NCBI GenBank assembly: GCA_023386965.1
Contig: JAEWIR010000025.1
Coordinates: 1-64,000, forward strand
Direction of reading: 5' to 3'
DNA length: 64,000 bases
Source: Bacteroidota bacterium
GTDB lineage: Bacteria; Bacteroidota; Bacteroidia; Flavobacteriales; Weeksellaceae
Positions 25,710-34,286 of this stretch are shown piece after piece. Under the pieces are notes generated by a model. The model saw only the letters and a program-made list of their open reading frames with translations. It did no database searches and was not told the DNA's origin. A program made the translations under genes and the position numbers. Position 1 is the stretch's first letter. Every line of letters begins with the position of its first letter.

Positions 25710-26681
25710 ATGATCTTACGGAGATTTTTAATGCTTTTGCATACAGCCGTTGTGATGCTGTTAGCTGCAACTTTGCTGAACGCCTACATTCCGCCGTCGG
25801 TGTTGCCGGGTTTGAATCTGCTTTCACTGCTGTTCCCGGCGTTTATGGGTGTACACCTTTTACTTTGCCTGTTATGGATCGTACTGTGGAAGAAACAGGC
25901 ACTCTTCTTCCTGGCCGTTTCGGTCCTGTTTCTGAATCCAACCCGCAGGTGGCTGAACTTCAGTTCTCCAAAAACAGAAACACCCACTCTGAAGGTCGTT
26001 TCGGCCAATTTAAAAACCGGAAAACTTGGTGAAAAAGCAGCCGCTGACTATCTGAACAAAACCGGTGCGGACCTTATGATTCTTCAGGATCCGGGTGAGG
26101 TACAGCATATGATCGGGCTCGCCCACAAATCAAAGGATTATTGGGTAGTCTCCACATCCTCAGCTACAGAAATCATCGAACAGGGACCTCTATCCGGGGA
26201 AGATGGCTATTCTTTTTATGCAGACATCAAACACCAGGGAAAGGTGATCCGCGTCATTAATGTCTATCTCACTCCCTTCTTTTTCGACAAGAATAAAGTA
26301 CGGCCCGCAGAGGATCTTGAAAAAAACAGAAGCAAGGCCAAATATATACTTAAGCGACTTGTTCCAACCTTTAGAATTCACGAGGATGAAGTGGACCTGA
26401 TTGCTGATGCTGTTAAAAAGTCTCCTTATCCTGTAATTTTGGCAGGGGATTTTAATGCAGTACCAAATTCGTATGAATATTATACGCTGCTTGGAGATTT
26501 GAAAGATGCTTTTGTGGAAGTTGGCAGGGGTTCTGCTACGAGTTTCCATGACTATAAAGTGCCAATCAGGATCGATTATATTTTTACATCTGAAAGCATA
26601 AAGGCTATTAGTTACCGTGTGGACCGAACTGTAAACATATCCGATCACTTTCCCGTGATTGCTGAATTTAAAATTGAGTAA
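25710..26681 (+). CDS. endonuclease/exonuclease/phosphatase (EEP) family protein, membrane-anchored
   Basis: 323 residues. Two to three N-terminal hydrophobic segments (to about residue 80), then an EEP domain: VVSANLKTG, DLMILQDPGE (position of the metal Glu, here Asp-rich), LAGDFNAVPNSYEY and the C-terminal SDHFPVIAEF. The fold hydrolyses phosphodiesters (nuclease, sphingomyelinase-like or inositol phosphatase); with the membrane anchor the substrate is probably extracytoplasmic. It begins 2 nt after the rhomboid stop. Confidence 0.85.
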   Translation: MILRRFLMLLHTAVVMLLAATLLNAYIPPSVLPGLNLLSLLFPAFMGVHLLLCLLWIVLWKKQALFFLAVSVLFLNPTRRWLNFSSPKTETPTLKVVSANLKTGKLGEKAAADYLNKTGADLMILQDPGEVQHMIGLAHKSKDYWVVSTSSATEIIEQGPLSGEDGYSFYADIKHQGKVIRVINVYLTPFFFDKNKVRPAEDLEKNRSKAKYILKRLVPTFRIHEDEVDLIADAVKKSPYPVILAGDFNAVPNSYEYYTLLGDLKDAFVEVGRGSATSFHDYKVPIRIDYIFTSESIKAISYRVDRTVNISDHFPVIAEFKIE

Positions 26682-26684
26682 AAG

Positions 26685-26978
26685 ATGAAAAAGTTCATTT
26701 TGATTTACGTGTTAATAATGATGGGCTGTTCTGAAAAAAAATCAGTGAGCCGAGTTGCAGCGGTGGATGAGGATGTGCACGCGGAGTATGACACCGTTCC
26801 AATTGACTCTTTTTCTCCCGGTGCAACTTCGGCCACGGTAGTGGCAAGATTGCGGCAGCCTGCAATTCGCAGCGCGGATTCAGCGGCCAGCTTACAGAAG
26901 CATAAGGAGGAAACAGGGAATAAAGCGGATGCTGCTAAGTCTGTATCTTCAAATCAAACACCTCAACAAAATCCATGA
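26685..26978 (+). CDS. small putative lipoprotein
   Basis: 97 residues. Starts MKKFILIYVLIMMGCSEKKS, a short signal sequence with a Cys at 15 (the lipobox MMGC is weak). The rest is Ser/Ala/Lys-rich and low-complexity with no recognisable domain. It begins 3 nt after the EEP gene, so it belongs to the mutL operon. Function unknown. Confidence 0.55.
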   Translation: MKKFILIYVLIMMGCSEKKSVSRVAAVDEDVHAEYDTVPIDSFSPGATSATVVARLRQPAIRSADSAASLQKHKEETGNKADAAKSVSSNQTPQQNP

Positions 26979-27005
26979 TATTAATTTAACCAAATTACAA
27001 ATACT

Positions 27006-27347
27006 ATGAAAAAGCTGATGATTACGGGTACTGTTTCCCTGCTCTTAACCGCCTGCACAAAGTCTGAAACCAAGACTGAAACCATAGAGAACCCAGACGG
27101 CACTGTAACTACAACCGTGGTTGAGAATGAAGAAACGACCGGACTGGATACTGTTGCCATTACTAATACCGTGGAGAGCGCTAAGGAAAAACTAAACATA
27201 GCCGGCGAGAAATTAGAAAAGGCAGCCGATAAAGCCGGTACCGAACTGAAAAAGGCCGGTGAAGATGTGAAAGTAGCCACTAAAAAAGGTGCTGAAAAGG
27301 TAGAACGCTCTGCCGATAAAGCAGAGGCAGACCTTAAAAACAACTAA
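27006..27347 (+). CDS. small lipoprotein with LEA-like helical repeats
   Basis: 113 residues. Signal peptide with a good lipobox (LLTAC, Cys 18), a Thr/Glu-rich linker, then from about residue 58 a run of charged, Ala-rich helical repeats (AKEKLNIAGEKLEKAADKAG, KKAGEDVKVATKKG, KVERSADKAEADL) with about 11-residue periodicity, like LEA/apolipoprotein-type amphipathic helices. It may protect membranes or proteins under stress, but this is inference. 27 nt after the previous lipoprotein gene; its 3' end overlaps the convergent GH3-like gene by 4 nt. Confidence 0.65.
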   Translation: MKKLMITGTVSLLLTACTKSETKTETIENPDGTVTTTVVENEETTGLDTVAITNTVESAKEKLNIAGEKLEKAADKAGTELKKAGEDVKVATKKGAEKVERSADKAEADLKNN

Positions 27348-28864
27348 TCTGCGGCGTTGAGTTTGAGAAGCGGTTCTATATACTCCCGGTCATTGCTTAA
27401 CCGGGGGACTTTGTTCTGCCCTCCCAATTTACCTCTTTCGGACATCCAGCTGTAGAAAAGTTTCGGTCTGGCAATATGGATAATCGGTTTGTTAAGGGTC
27501 ATATTATTGTAGCGCTTGGCTTCATAATCAGAATTGATGGCTTTCAGATGGTTATCAAACACCTCTGTAAAAAGGTCCATATCATTTGGGGCGTGGCAGA
27601 ATTCAAAAATCCATTCGTGGGCGCCACCCTTACCATCCTTCATGAAAACCGGTGCCCCGGTGTAGTCAGACACTGATGCTTGCGTAGCTTCGCAGGCTTT
27701 TTCAAGTGCGGCCTCCACATTATCAATCATGAGTTCCTCGCCAAAAGCATTAATATAATGCTTGGTACGGCCGGAAATCTTTATCCTGAACGGGTTCAGG
27801 GAAGTAAATTTCACGGTATCCCCAATAAGGTAGCGCCAGAGACCGCCATTGGTAGTGATTACAATTGCGTAATTTTTACCGGTTTCCACCTGTTCCAAAG
27901 GAATTGCCTGCAGGTCATCCGGGTTAAATTTATCCATAGGGATGAATTCGTAAAATATACCGTAATCAAGCATCAGCAACATCTCATCACTGCCGGACCG
28001 GTCCTGGATGCCGAAGAAACCTTCTGAAGCATTATAAATCTCATAATAGTTGATGTCCTTACCAATGATATTGCGGTACTGCTCACGGTAAGGTTTAAAG
28101 CTGATACCACCATGGAAAAATACCTCAAGATTGGGCCAAAGTTCACTGATATTGGCCTGTCCGGTATCTGCCAAAATGCGCTGCAGCAATACCAGCATCC
28201 AGCTGGGCACCCCGGTAAGACTTCCGACATCTTCATTTCTCACCTCCGATACGATTGCCTTCAGTTTACTTTCCCACTCGGACATCAGTGAGGTCTTTTT
28301 GCTGGGTGTAGTGGTTATTTCAACCCAAAACGGAAGATTCTCGATCATAATTGCCGACAAATCACCAAACTTCGTGTTAAAATCCTGGTAAAGTTCAGCA
28401 CTGCCGCCCAGCCTCAGGTTTTTGTTGAGGAAAAGCGTATTATCGGGATGGTTGTTGGCATAGATGGAAAGCAGGTCTTTACCGGCCTTGAAATGACACT
28501 GATCAAGACTTTCGTCCGAAATAGGTATGAATTTGCTTTTGGCATTGGTGGTGCCGGAGGACTTTGCAAACTGCTTAATCTGTCCCGGCCAGAAAACATC
28601 TTTTTCTCCCTTCCTGGCCCGCTCGATGTAAGGTTCAAAATCTTCATAGGTTACCACCGGCACACGTTCTTTAAAATCATTATAGGAACTTATGGAACTG
28701 AAACCATGGATCTTGCCGTATTCCGTGTTTTCGCCATGAAAAAGCTGCGAAAAAAGGACACCATTCTGCGTCTCGATGGGATTCTTGATGAAGTTTTCGA
28801 TTTGATCTATCCTTTGCCTGATAAACCAGTTTACGACAGAATTGAACAGTGCTTTGGTTGCCAT
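27344..28864 (-). CDS. GH3 superfamily acyl-acid amido synthetase-like protein
   Basis: 506 residues from the ATG at 28864 (a GTG 21 codons upstream is unlikely). Typical GH3 features: the ATP-binding FAKSSGTTNAKSKFIPIS, FHGGISFKPYREQY, YNASEGFFGIQD and GGLWRYLIGDTVKF. In plants GH3 enzymes adenylate carboxylic acids (jasmonate, auxin) and couple them to amino acids. Homologues are common in Bacteroidetes, with unknown substrates. It has no co-directional neighbour and overlaps a lipoprotein gene tail to tail. Confidence 0.85.
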   Translation of the reverse strand: MATKALFNSVVNWFIRQRIDQIENFIKNPIETQNGVLFSQLFHGENTEYGKIHGFSSISSYNDFKERVPVVTYEDFEPYIERARKGEKDVFWPGQIKQFAKSSGTTNAKSKFIPISDESLDQCHFKAGKDLLSIYANNHPDNTLFLNKNLRLGGSAELYQDFNTKFGDLSAIMIENLPFWVEITTTPSKKTSLMSEWESKLKAIVSEVRNEDVGSLTGVPSWMLVLLQRILADTGQANISELWPNLEVFFHGGISFKPYREQYRNIIGKDINYYEIYNASEGFFGIQDRSGSDEMLLMLDYGIFYEFIPMDKFNPDDLQAIPLEQVETGKNYAIVITTNGGLWRYLIGDTVKFTSLNPFRIKISGRTKHYINAFGEELMIDNVEAALEKACEATQASVSDYTGAPVFMKDGKGGAHEWIFEFCHAPNDMDLFTEVFDNHLKAINSDYEAKRYNNMTLNKPIIHIARPKLFYSWMSERGKLGGQNKVPRLSNDREYIEPLLKLNAAD

Positions 28865-28927
28865 CTTCAAATATAACTGATTTCCGGAAAATGCAGGTAA
28901 TAAAATGGGTATAAAACATTGACGCAC

Positions 28928-28960
28928 AAAAAAACCGCGGCCGGAAATCAGCAGCGGTTC
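28928..28960 (-). terminator. terminator after the bacilliredoxin gene
   Basis: Minus strand AACCGC (28954-28959) pairs with GCGGTT (28933-28938), followed by a T7 run. The loop is 15 nt and can form extra pairs. Confidence 0.6.
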
Positions 28961-28978
28961 TAAAAAAAACTTTTTAGT

Positions 28979-29389
28979 TTAGCAATACTCGTCGTAAGCA
29001 GACTGAAGGTTCGCTGCAATTGCACCTGCGGGATTACCTTCAATGTGGTGGCGCTCCAGCATGTGTACCAATTCACCATCTTTGAAAAGTGCGATGCACG
29101 GTGAACTTGGAGGAAACGGTGCCAGATGTTTTCTGGCTTCAGCGACAGCTTCACCGTCAAAACCTGCAAAAACGGTTACCAAATTATCCGGCTTTTTGTC
29201 ACCGGTTAAAGAGAAAACAGCACCCGGTCTGGCAGCTCCTGCCGCACAGCCGCATACAGAGTTAATCATAAGCAAAGTGGTTCCGGGTTTTGCCAATGCT
29301 TCATTTACAGCTTCAGCAGATGTTACATCCTGGAAACCTTTATCAGTAAGTTCTGCCTTCATTGGCATCACCAATTCTTCTGGATACAT
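28979..29389 (-). CDS. bacilliredoxin BrxA/BrxB family protein
   Basis: 136 residues, full length. Thioredoxin-fold protein of the YphP/YqiW family with the CGC motif (SVCGCAAG, C46-G47-C48), preceded by MYPEELVMPM at the N terminus as in Bacillus. These proteins remove bacillithiol from mixed disulfides on proteins after oxidative stress. Bacillithiol genes (bshABC) are not in this window, so use of that thiol is inferred. Monocistronic with its own terminator. Confidence 0.9.
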   Translation of the reverse strand: MYPEELVMPMKAELTDKGFQDVTSAEAVNEALAKPGTTLLMINSVCGCAAGAARPGAVFSLTGDKKPDNLVTVFAGFDGEAVAEARKHLAPFPPSSPCIALFKDGELVHMLERHHIEGNPAGAIAANLQSAYDEYC

Positions 29390-29475
29390 ATTTATATTAT
29401 TTTAGGTTGTTAATAATGAGGTATCAAAACCATTCCAAACGTTAAGTCTGGACATTTTGACAATAAGGTCAATCT

Positions 29476-30738
29476 CTAATTTGTCTTTTTAACAGCCTTA
29501 GCTATATTGACAATTACTTTCACCGCTTTTTCCATAGTTTCCAGTGCTACGTACTCATAGGGCCCGTGGAAGTTCATGCCGCCGGCGAAGATGTTAGGGC
29601 AGGGCAATCCCATGTAAGACAGTTGGGCACCGTCTGTTCCTCCGCGAATCGCTTTTATTTTAGGCTCTACATTGGCATCCTTCATTGCCTGCGCAGCAAT
29701 ATCAATGATGTGCATTTTGCCCTCAAACTGCTGTTTCATGTTACGGTACTGCTCCTTAATCTCTACCTCCGCCGTTCCTTCGCCATACTTCGCGTTAAAT
29801 TCCGCCACCTTTTCTGTCATGAGCTTTTTTCTGGCTTCAAATTTATCTTCGTCGTGGTCACGGATGATGTACTGGATCCTGGCTTCAGAAACATCGGCCT
29901 TAAGATCGGTTAAATGGTAAAATCCGTCAAAGCCTTTGGTAGTGGAAGGTGTTTCGTTTTCAGGTAACATCCGGATGAATTCGGCCGCCAGCAGTGAGGC
30001 GTTCACCATTTTTCCGAATGCATAGCCCGGGTGTACACTCAGACCGTGTATTTTCACTACGGCGCCGGCAGCGTTGAAGTTTTCATACTCCAGTTCTCCC
30101 GCTTCGCTTCCGTCCATGGTATAAGCCCACTCGGCACCAAACTTCTTCACATCAAACTTGTGTGCGCCACGTCCGATTTCCTCATCGGGAGTGAATCCGA
30201 TGGCAATCCTGCCGTGTTTGATTTCCGGATGCGCGAGCAGATACTCGGCCGCTGTTACAATTTCTGCAACACCCGCTTTATCGTCGGCTCCCAGTAATGT
30301 AGTTCCGTCCGTTGTAATAAGGGTTTTGCCTACATACTGCTTCAGGCTTTCGAACTTAGTTGAAGAAAGGGTAAATCCGGTTTCTTTATTCAGAAGCAGG
30401 TCGCCCCCGTCATAATCGTCCCAGATCTGAGGCTTCACCCCTTCTCCGTTAAAATCGGGTGAGGTGTCGTAATGCGCGATAAAACCAACTACCGGCTCAT
30501 CATCATTTTCAATATTTGAAGGGATGTAGGCGTAGATGTAACCGTTTTCATCAAGTTCCACATTTTCAAGTCCAAGTGACTGCAGCTCCTCAAAAATATA
30601 TTTTGCGATATCCCACTGCTGAGGTGTAGAGGGTGTGGATTCACTCTCCGGATCGCTGGTGGAGTATATTTTCACGTAATTGATGAAACGGTTCTGGAGT
30701 TTCAGTTTCCATTCCAGGTTGAATTCTATGGTCTGCAT
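29476..30738 (-). CDS. pepT: peptidase T (tripeptidase)
   Basis: 420 residues. M20 metallopeptidase with the zinc-ligand motifs GFIAHYDTSPD, GADDKAGVAEI, TPDEEIGRG and MDGSEAGELEYENFNAA, and the C-terminal IRGGTDGAQLSYMGLPCPNIFAGG. PepT releases N-terminal residues from tripeptides in the cytoplasm. It fits the peptide-utilisation theme of the window (S46 and M14 peptidases). Confidence 0.95.
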   Translation of the reverse strand: MQTIEFNLEWKLKLQNRFINYVKIYSTSDPESESTPSTPQQWDIAKYIFEELQSLGLENVELDENGYIYAYIPSNIENDDEPVVGFIAHYDTSPDFNGEGVKPQIWDDYDGGDLLLNKETGFTLSSTKFESLKQYVGKTLITTDGTTLLGADDKAGVAEIVTAAEYLLAHPEIKHGRIAIGFTPDEEIGRGAHKFDVKKFGAEWAYTMDGSEAGELEYENFNAAGAVVKIHGLSVHPGYAFGKMVNASLLAAEFIRMLPENETPSTTKGFDGFYHLTDLKADVSEARIQYIIRDHDEDKFEARKKLMTEKVAEFNAKYGEGTAEVEIKEQYRNMKQQFEGKMHIIDIAAQAMKDANVEPKIKAIRGGTDGAQLSYMGLPCPNIFAGGMNFHGPYEYVALETMEKAVKVIVNIAKAVKKTN

Positions 30739-30880
30739 GTCTCTCTTGGTTTTATGTATAGCAAAGTTAAGGAATTATGTGTTACCGCACAGAGTCCGGT
30801 GTTTCCCAAACGGAACCGGGTTACCGGCCGTAGGGTGATCTTATGTGACATCCCGCTCACCGGTGGAGGATAAACATTGT

Positions 30881-30888
30881 TATCTTTG
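30881..30888 (+). promoter_or_regulatory. candidate -7 box upstream of a small membrane protein gene
   Basis: TATCTTTG, ending 6 nt before the ATG at 30895. No -33 box. The same octamer occurs before the HMG-CoA lyase gene (31200-31207). Confidence 0.3.
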
Positions 30889-30894
30889 TAAGAT

Positions 30895-31128
30895 ATGAAA
30901 CCAACTTTTGATAGATCCCGGGTTATGAGGCTGCTGATAATCATCCTGGCGGGAATGGCAATGTTTGTTGACAACTTATATCTTAAATCAGCATTAATCT
31001 TAGCCGCATTAACCCTGTTCTTAATTAAAAATTACAGAAATAAAAATGCTCTAACTTATTTAGTAGTGGTAATTGGATTGGGCCTGATAGGAGCCCTGTC
31101 GATTCAGAATACAGTAATGATTCAATAA
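30895..31128 (+). CDS. small membrane protein, unknown function
   Basis: 77 residues with two hydrophobic helices plus a third partial one (about 11-27, 29-43, 52-69) and Arg/Lys between them. No recognised domain. It has codon use like its neighbours and a -7-like box in front; otherwise little supports it beyond the intact frame, so it may be a species-group-specific gene. Confidence 0.5.
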   Translation: MKPTFDRSRVMRLLIIILAGMAMFVDNLYLKSALILAALTLFLIKNYRNKNALTYLVVVIGLGLIGALSIQNTVMIQ

Positions 31129-31199
31129 TCTCCGCGCACATTCTAATCACGGCCCTGCCTGCTATCCTTTGCGGGATTTTTCATTCCCTGCAAATTGGT

Positions 31200-31207
31200 T
31201 ATCTTTG
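31200..31207 (+). promoter_or_regulatory. candidate -7 box for HMG-CoA lyase gene
   Basis: TATCTTTG, 20 nt before the ATG at 31228; no clear TTG at the -33 position. Confidence 0.35.
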
Positions 31208-31227
31208 AAATCACCTAAAATTTATCA

Positions 31228-32076
31228 ATGTTTCTCACCGAATGTCCACGTGATGCAATGCAGGGTTGGAAGGATTTTATTCCGACCGCCGAAAAAATTG
31301 ACTATATAAACGCGCTGATGTCAGTTGGTTTTGATGTACTGGATTGCGGAAGTTTTGTTTCGCCTAAATCCATACCTCAAATGGCTGACACCAGTGAAGT
31401 CTTGGCGAATATTGATAAAACAGAATCCAATACAAAACTTTCGGTGATCGTGGCAAATGTTCGCGGGGCGGAACGAGCGTTAACACATAAAACGGTAGAT
31501 ATCCTGGGTTTTCCGTTTTCCATCTCTGAAACATTTCAGCAAAGGAACACTAATAAAGACCGGGAAGAAGCCTTCTTACAGATTACAGAAATCCTGGATC
31601 TTGCCAAAAAAGAAAATAAGGAACTGAATGTCTATTTCTCAATGGCCTTCGGAAATCCCTACGGCGACGAATGGAGCTGGGAAGAGGTAGATCATTGGGC
31701 GAAGCGCTTTTCCGACATCGGTGTCCGGAACATTTTACTTTCAGATACCACTGGTACAGGTACGCTTGAAGATATCCAGCTTCTGTTCAGCAAAATCCCG
31801 GTAAAGTATATTGATGTTGATTTTGGTGCCCACTTCCATAACCGGTACGAAGATTCATATAAAAAGCTGAAGTCTGCCTACGATAACGGTTGCCGGCGTT
31901 TCGACTCAGCAATTAAAGGAATTGGTGGCTGCCCAATGGCCAAGGACGATTTGGTGGGAAATATGCCCACTGAGCAGATTATCAACTTCATGGCGGTGGA
32001 AAAAATAAGTCATTCACTGAATCTGCTTCATTTCGAAAGCGCATACAACAAAGCGAAGGATGTATTTCATTTCTAA
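31228..32076 (+). CDS. hydroxymethylglutaryl-CoA lyase
   Basis: 282 residues, a TIM-barrel HMGL-like protein. N-terminal ECPRDAMQG (metal and substrate site), DFGAHFHNRYEDSY (metal His-x-His) and the signature GIGGCPMAKDDLVGN with the catalytic Cys 235. It cleaves HMG-CoA to acetyl-CoA and acetoacetate, the last step of leucine breakdown. No leucine-degradation neighbours are in the window. Confidence 0.9.
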   Translation: MFLTECPRDAMQGWKDFIPTAEKIDYINALMSVGFDVLDCGSFVSPKSIPQMADTSEVLANIDKTESNTKLSVIVANVRGAERALTHKTVDILGFPFSISETFQQRNTNKDREEAFLQITEILDLAKKENKELNVYFSMAFGNPYGDEWSWEEVDHWAKRFSDIGVRNILLSDTTGTGTLEDIQLLFSKIPVKYIDVDFGAHFHNRYEDSYKKLKSAYDNGCRRFDSAIKGIGGCPMAKDDLVGNMPTEQIINFMAVEKISHSLNLLHFESAYNKAKDVFHF

Positions 32077-32082
32077 AATTTT

Positions 32083-32685
32083 ATGTGTAAAAATATATTA
32101 ACTCTTATTGTCTTTTTCTTATTTTCTCTAACGATGGGTCAAACCTCTTCCGTTTTTGAATTACGTAAGTTGAATAAAAGATACGATTCAATCCTGATCG
32201 CTTTTCAGCAACGAGCGAAAGATTCACTTTCGGGTCATTCCAAGAAGGACAGGCTTAAAATAATGGCGTTATATGAGCAGAAGGTAAATAAGCAGAGACG
32301 CCAACAAAATCTGGCCTATCTCGATAAAATAAAATTAGAAGAAGATACTTCTTCCGGGACACCAGCCAAAAAAGACATAAAGTGTAAAAGCAGGGGTAAT
32401 TTCGGACCTCCCAACTTTAAACCCAACAGCAAGTATAAAGCAACGGAGTCTCCGCAGGTAAGTTCCGTACCTCATTTTTTTGGAGAAATGAAATCGGTTG
32501 TGACATTTATTGTTGACGAAGAAGGCACTGTTAAAAATGTTAGGGCAAACGGTGCAAATGAAGATTTTAACCGTGAAATTGAGTTGATGTTTTACACAGA
32601 GGAAAAGAAATGGACCCCGGTCTGCGTTGGTGGATTCGCGCAGGCAAATCGCTTCAGATTACCGATAACTCAAACAGCAGAATAG
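32083..32685 (+). CDS. secreted protein with TonB C-terminal-like domain
   Basis: 200 residues. Hydrophobic signal segment (about 4-19, ending MGQ), a Lys/Arg-rich helical middle (30-90) and a C-terminal part (about 140-195) that reads like a TonB C-terminal fold: VVTFIVDEEGTVKNVRANG, REIELMFYTEEKKWTPVC and RFRLPI. In Bacteroidetes such domains occur on many small proteins outside TonB itself. No ExbB/ExbD is nearby, so energy transduction is doubtful. 6 nt after the HMG-CoA lyase gene. Confidence 0.6.
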   Translation: MCKNILTLIVFFLFSLTMGQTSSVFELRKLNKRYDSILIAFQQRAKDSLSGHSKKDRLKIMALYEQKVNKQRRQQNLAYLDKIKLEEDTSSGTPAKKDIKCKSRGNFGPPNFKPNSKYKATESPQVSSVPHFFGEMKSVVTFIVDEEGTVKNVRANGANEDFNREIELMFYTEEKKWTPVCVGGFAQANRFRLPITQTAE

Positions 32686-32689
32686 ATTT

Positions 32690-33091
32690 ATGACCTCAAA
32701 AATAAAATACATCGGCGGTTTCCGTTGCGAATCCGAACATTTACAGTCGGGCTCCGTAATTGTGACCGATGCTCCTACGGATAATCAGGGCAAGGGTGAA
32801 GCGTTTTCGCCCACAGACCTTTGCGCAGCTTCACTTGCACAGTGCATGCTGACCACGATTGCCATTCTAGGGAAAAACAAAAAAGTAAATATAGAGGGCG
32901 CCTATGCGGAAGTTCAAAAGATCATGACCGCGGCACCGCGTAAAATAGGAGAAATAGTGTGTGACCTCTATTTTGCAGCAGGACACAGCGCGGAACAAAA
33001 GCAGTTTATCGAAGAAACTGCCATGAACTGCCCCGTAGCGCTTTCGCTGCACCCCGATTTAAAAAAGACAGTTCGCTTTCACTTCGGGTAG
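32690..33091 (+). CDS. OsmC/Ohr family peroxidase-like protein
   Basis: 133 residues. The OsmC fold with both redox Cys: C52 (LAQCMLTT) and C114 (MNCPVALSLHP), plus GEAFSPTDLCAASLA. Family members reduce organic hydroperoxides using lipoyl or other thiols. Five nt after the TonB-C-like gene; the two may be cotranscribed with the HMG-CoA lyase gene. Ends 4 nt from the convergent DUF59 gene. Confidence 0.85.
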   Translation: MTSKIKYIGGFRCESEHLQSGSVIVTDAPTDNQGKGEAFSPTDLCAASLAQCMLTTIAILGKNKKVNIEGAYAEVQKIMTAAPRKIGEIVCDLYFAAGHSAEQKQFIEETAMNCPVALSLHPDLKKTVRFHFG

Positions 33092-33095
33092 TTTC

Positions 33096-33422
33096 TTAAA
33101 ACATGCCCAGTTCAAACCGGGCTTCCTCACTCATCATATCCTTATTCCAGGAAGGCTCGAAGGTAAGTTCAAGATCAACGCTCTTCACGCCCTCAACTTC
33201 GGAAACTTTTTCGCGTACTTCGGCCGGAAGGCTTTCCGCAACGGGACAGTTGGGAGTTGTAAGGGTCATAATCACCTTTACATCACCTTCTTCTGAAATC
33301 TGAACATCGTAGATAAGGCCGAGTTCGTAGATGTCTACCGGGATTTCAGGATCGTATACGGTCTTGAGGTTTTTTATGATATTTTCGCCAATATCGGCAA
33401 TCTGATCGTCTGTTAAATTCAT
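33096..33422 (-). CDS. DUF59 / MIP18-family Fe-S assembly protein
   Basis: 108 residues. The domain YDPEIPVDIYELGLIYDV and MTLTTPNCPVAESLP (with its conserved Cys) is the MIP18/SufT/PaaD module, placing or maturing Fe-S clusters. SufT-like function is likely; SufE in this window is a possible partner, but they are not linked. Overlaps nothing; the upstream exonuclease gene ends 3 nt away, so they form an operon. Confidence 0.85.
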   Translation of the reverse strand: MNLTDDQIADIGENIIKNLKTVYDPEIPVDIYELGLIYDVQISEEGDVKVIMTLTTPNCPVAESLPAEVREKVSEVEGVKSVDLELTFEPSWNKDMMSEEARFELGMF

Positions 33423-33425
33423 CTT

Positions 33426-34124
33426 TTAAGTCTCACTTCTGATTAACAAATCTTCCTGACGCATGCGCCGGAAAACATTTGCCAAAGTTAAGACATCTTT
33501 CTCACAATATTTAACTATTCTAAATAAGTCTTTCTCAATGTGATAAATTGATGAAACCATTGAGCCGTCAATATCATCTTTCGGTGTCGGGATTCCGAAG
33601 ACGCTGGCAAGCAGTTCCAGTGAAACATAGGACTTATAATCCCCAAATTTCCAAAGCTCCATTGTATCCAGATGCGGTATTTCCCAGGGCTTTTTGCCAA
33701 ACATCTGAAACGGCTTCGGTGGTTCCATACCGTTAATCAGGAAACGCCGCGCAATCCATGGGAAATCGAATTCCTTACCATTGTGGGCACAAAGAATCAC
33801 ATCGTGTAGTTTGGGCCGGTTGAATATCTCACCGAATTCTTCCAAAATACTTTTCTCCACATCATTTGCAAAACTTCTTATCAGAAGCCTTCCGTTCTTT
33901 TCGACCATCCCTACGGAGATGCAGATAATCTTTCCGAACTCTGCCATGACACCGGCTCTTTCCATATAGAAATCCTCAGCTGTGATTTCATTCTTGCGCT
34001 GGTGAAAAGTCTTTTTATCCCAAAGTCTCTTTTCACTTTCGGGCAAATCATCCCAGGCTGAAGCATTGGGTACGGTTTCAATGTCCAGAAAAAGGACTTT
34101 TTCAATCGGGATATGCTGTATCAT
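33426..34124 (-). CDS. PolB-like 3'-5' exonuclease (DEDD fold)
   Basis: 232 residues. First exonuclease motif VLFLDIETVPN (Asp-x-Glu), second CAHNGKEFDFPWIARR and third YCEKDVLTLANVFRRM, matching the predicted PolB-exonuclease-like family of Bacteroidetes. Likely a stand-alone 3'-5' nuclease for DNA or RNA; the target is unknown. Operon with the DUF59 gene downstream. Confidence 0.8.
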   Translation of the reverse strand: MIQHIPIEKVLFLDIETVPNASAWDDLPESEKRLWDKKTFHQRKNEITAEDFYMERAGVMAEFGKIICISVGMVEKNGRLLIRSFANDVEKSILEEFGEIFNRPKLHDVILCAHNGKEFDFPWIARRFLINGMEPPKPFQMFGKKPWEIPHLDTMELWKFGDYKSYVSLELLASVFGIPTPKDDIDGSMVSSIYHIEKDLFRIVKYCEKDVLTLANVFRRMRQEDLLIRSET

Positions 34125-34286
34125 TTAAGAAGAGTTTTATTGGTTCACTGAATCTCCGGTCATAAATAATAGACTGGTGAAATTTTCTTTTCCTGAAATT
34201 TCTCAATAAAGTAAAGAAAAAAAGGGTGAAAACACTTAATCACCGGTAAGCAAATATGTTTAAATTTACGTATAAATCATGTTAGT

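Noticed and set aside
28860..28872. TATATTTG as promoter of the GH3-like gene
   Set aside because: It ends 3 nt before the ATG and lacks a -33 box, so it would need a leaderless start; chance is as likely.
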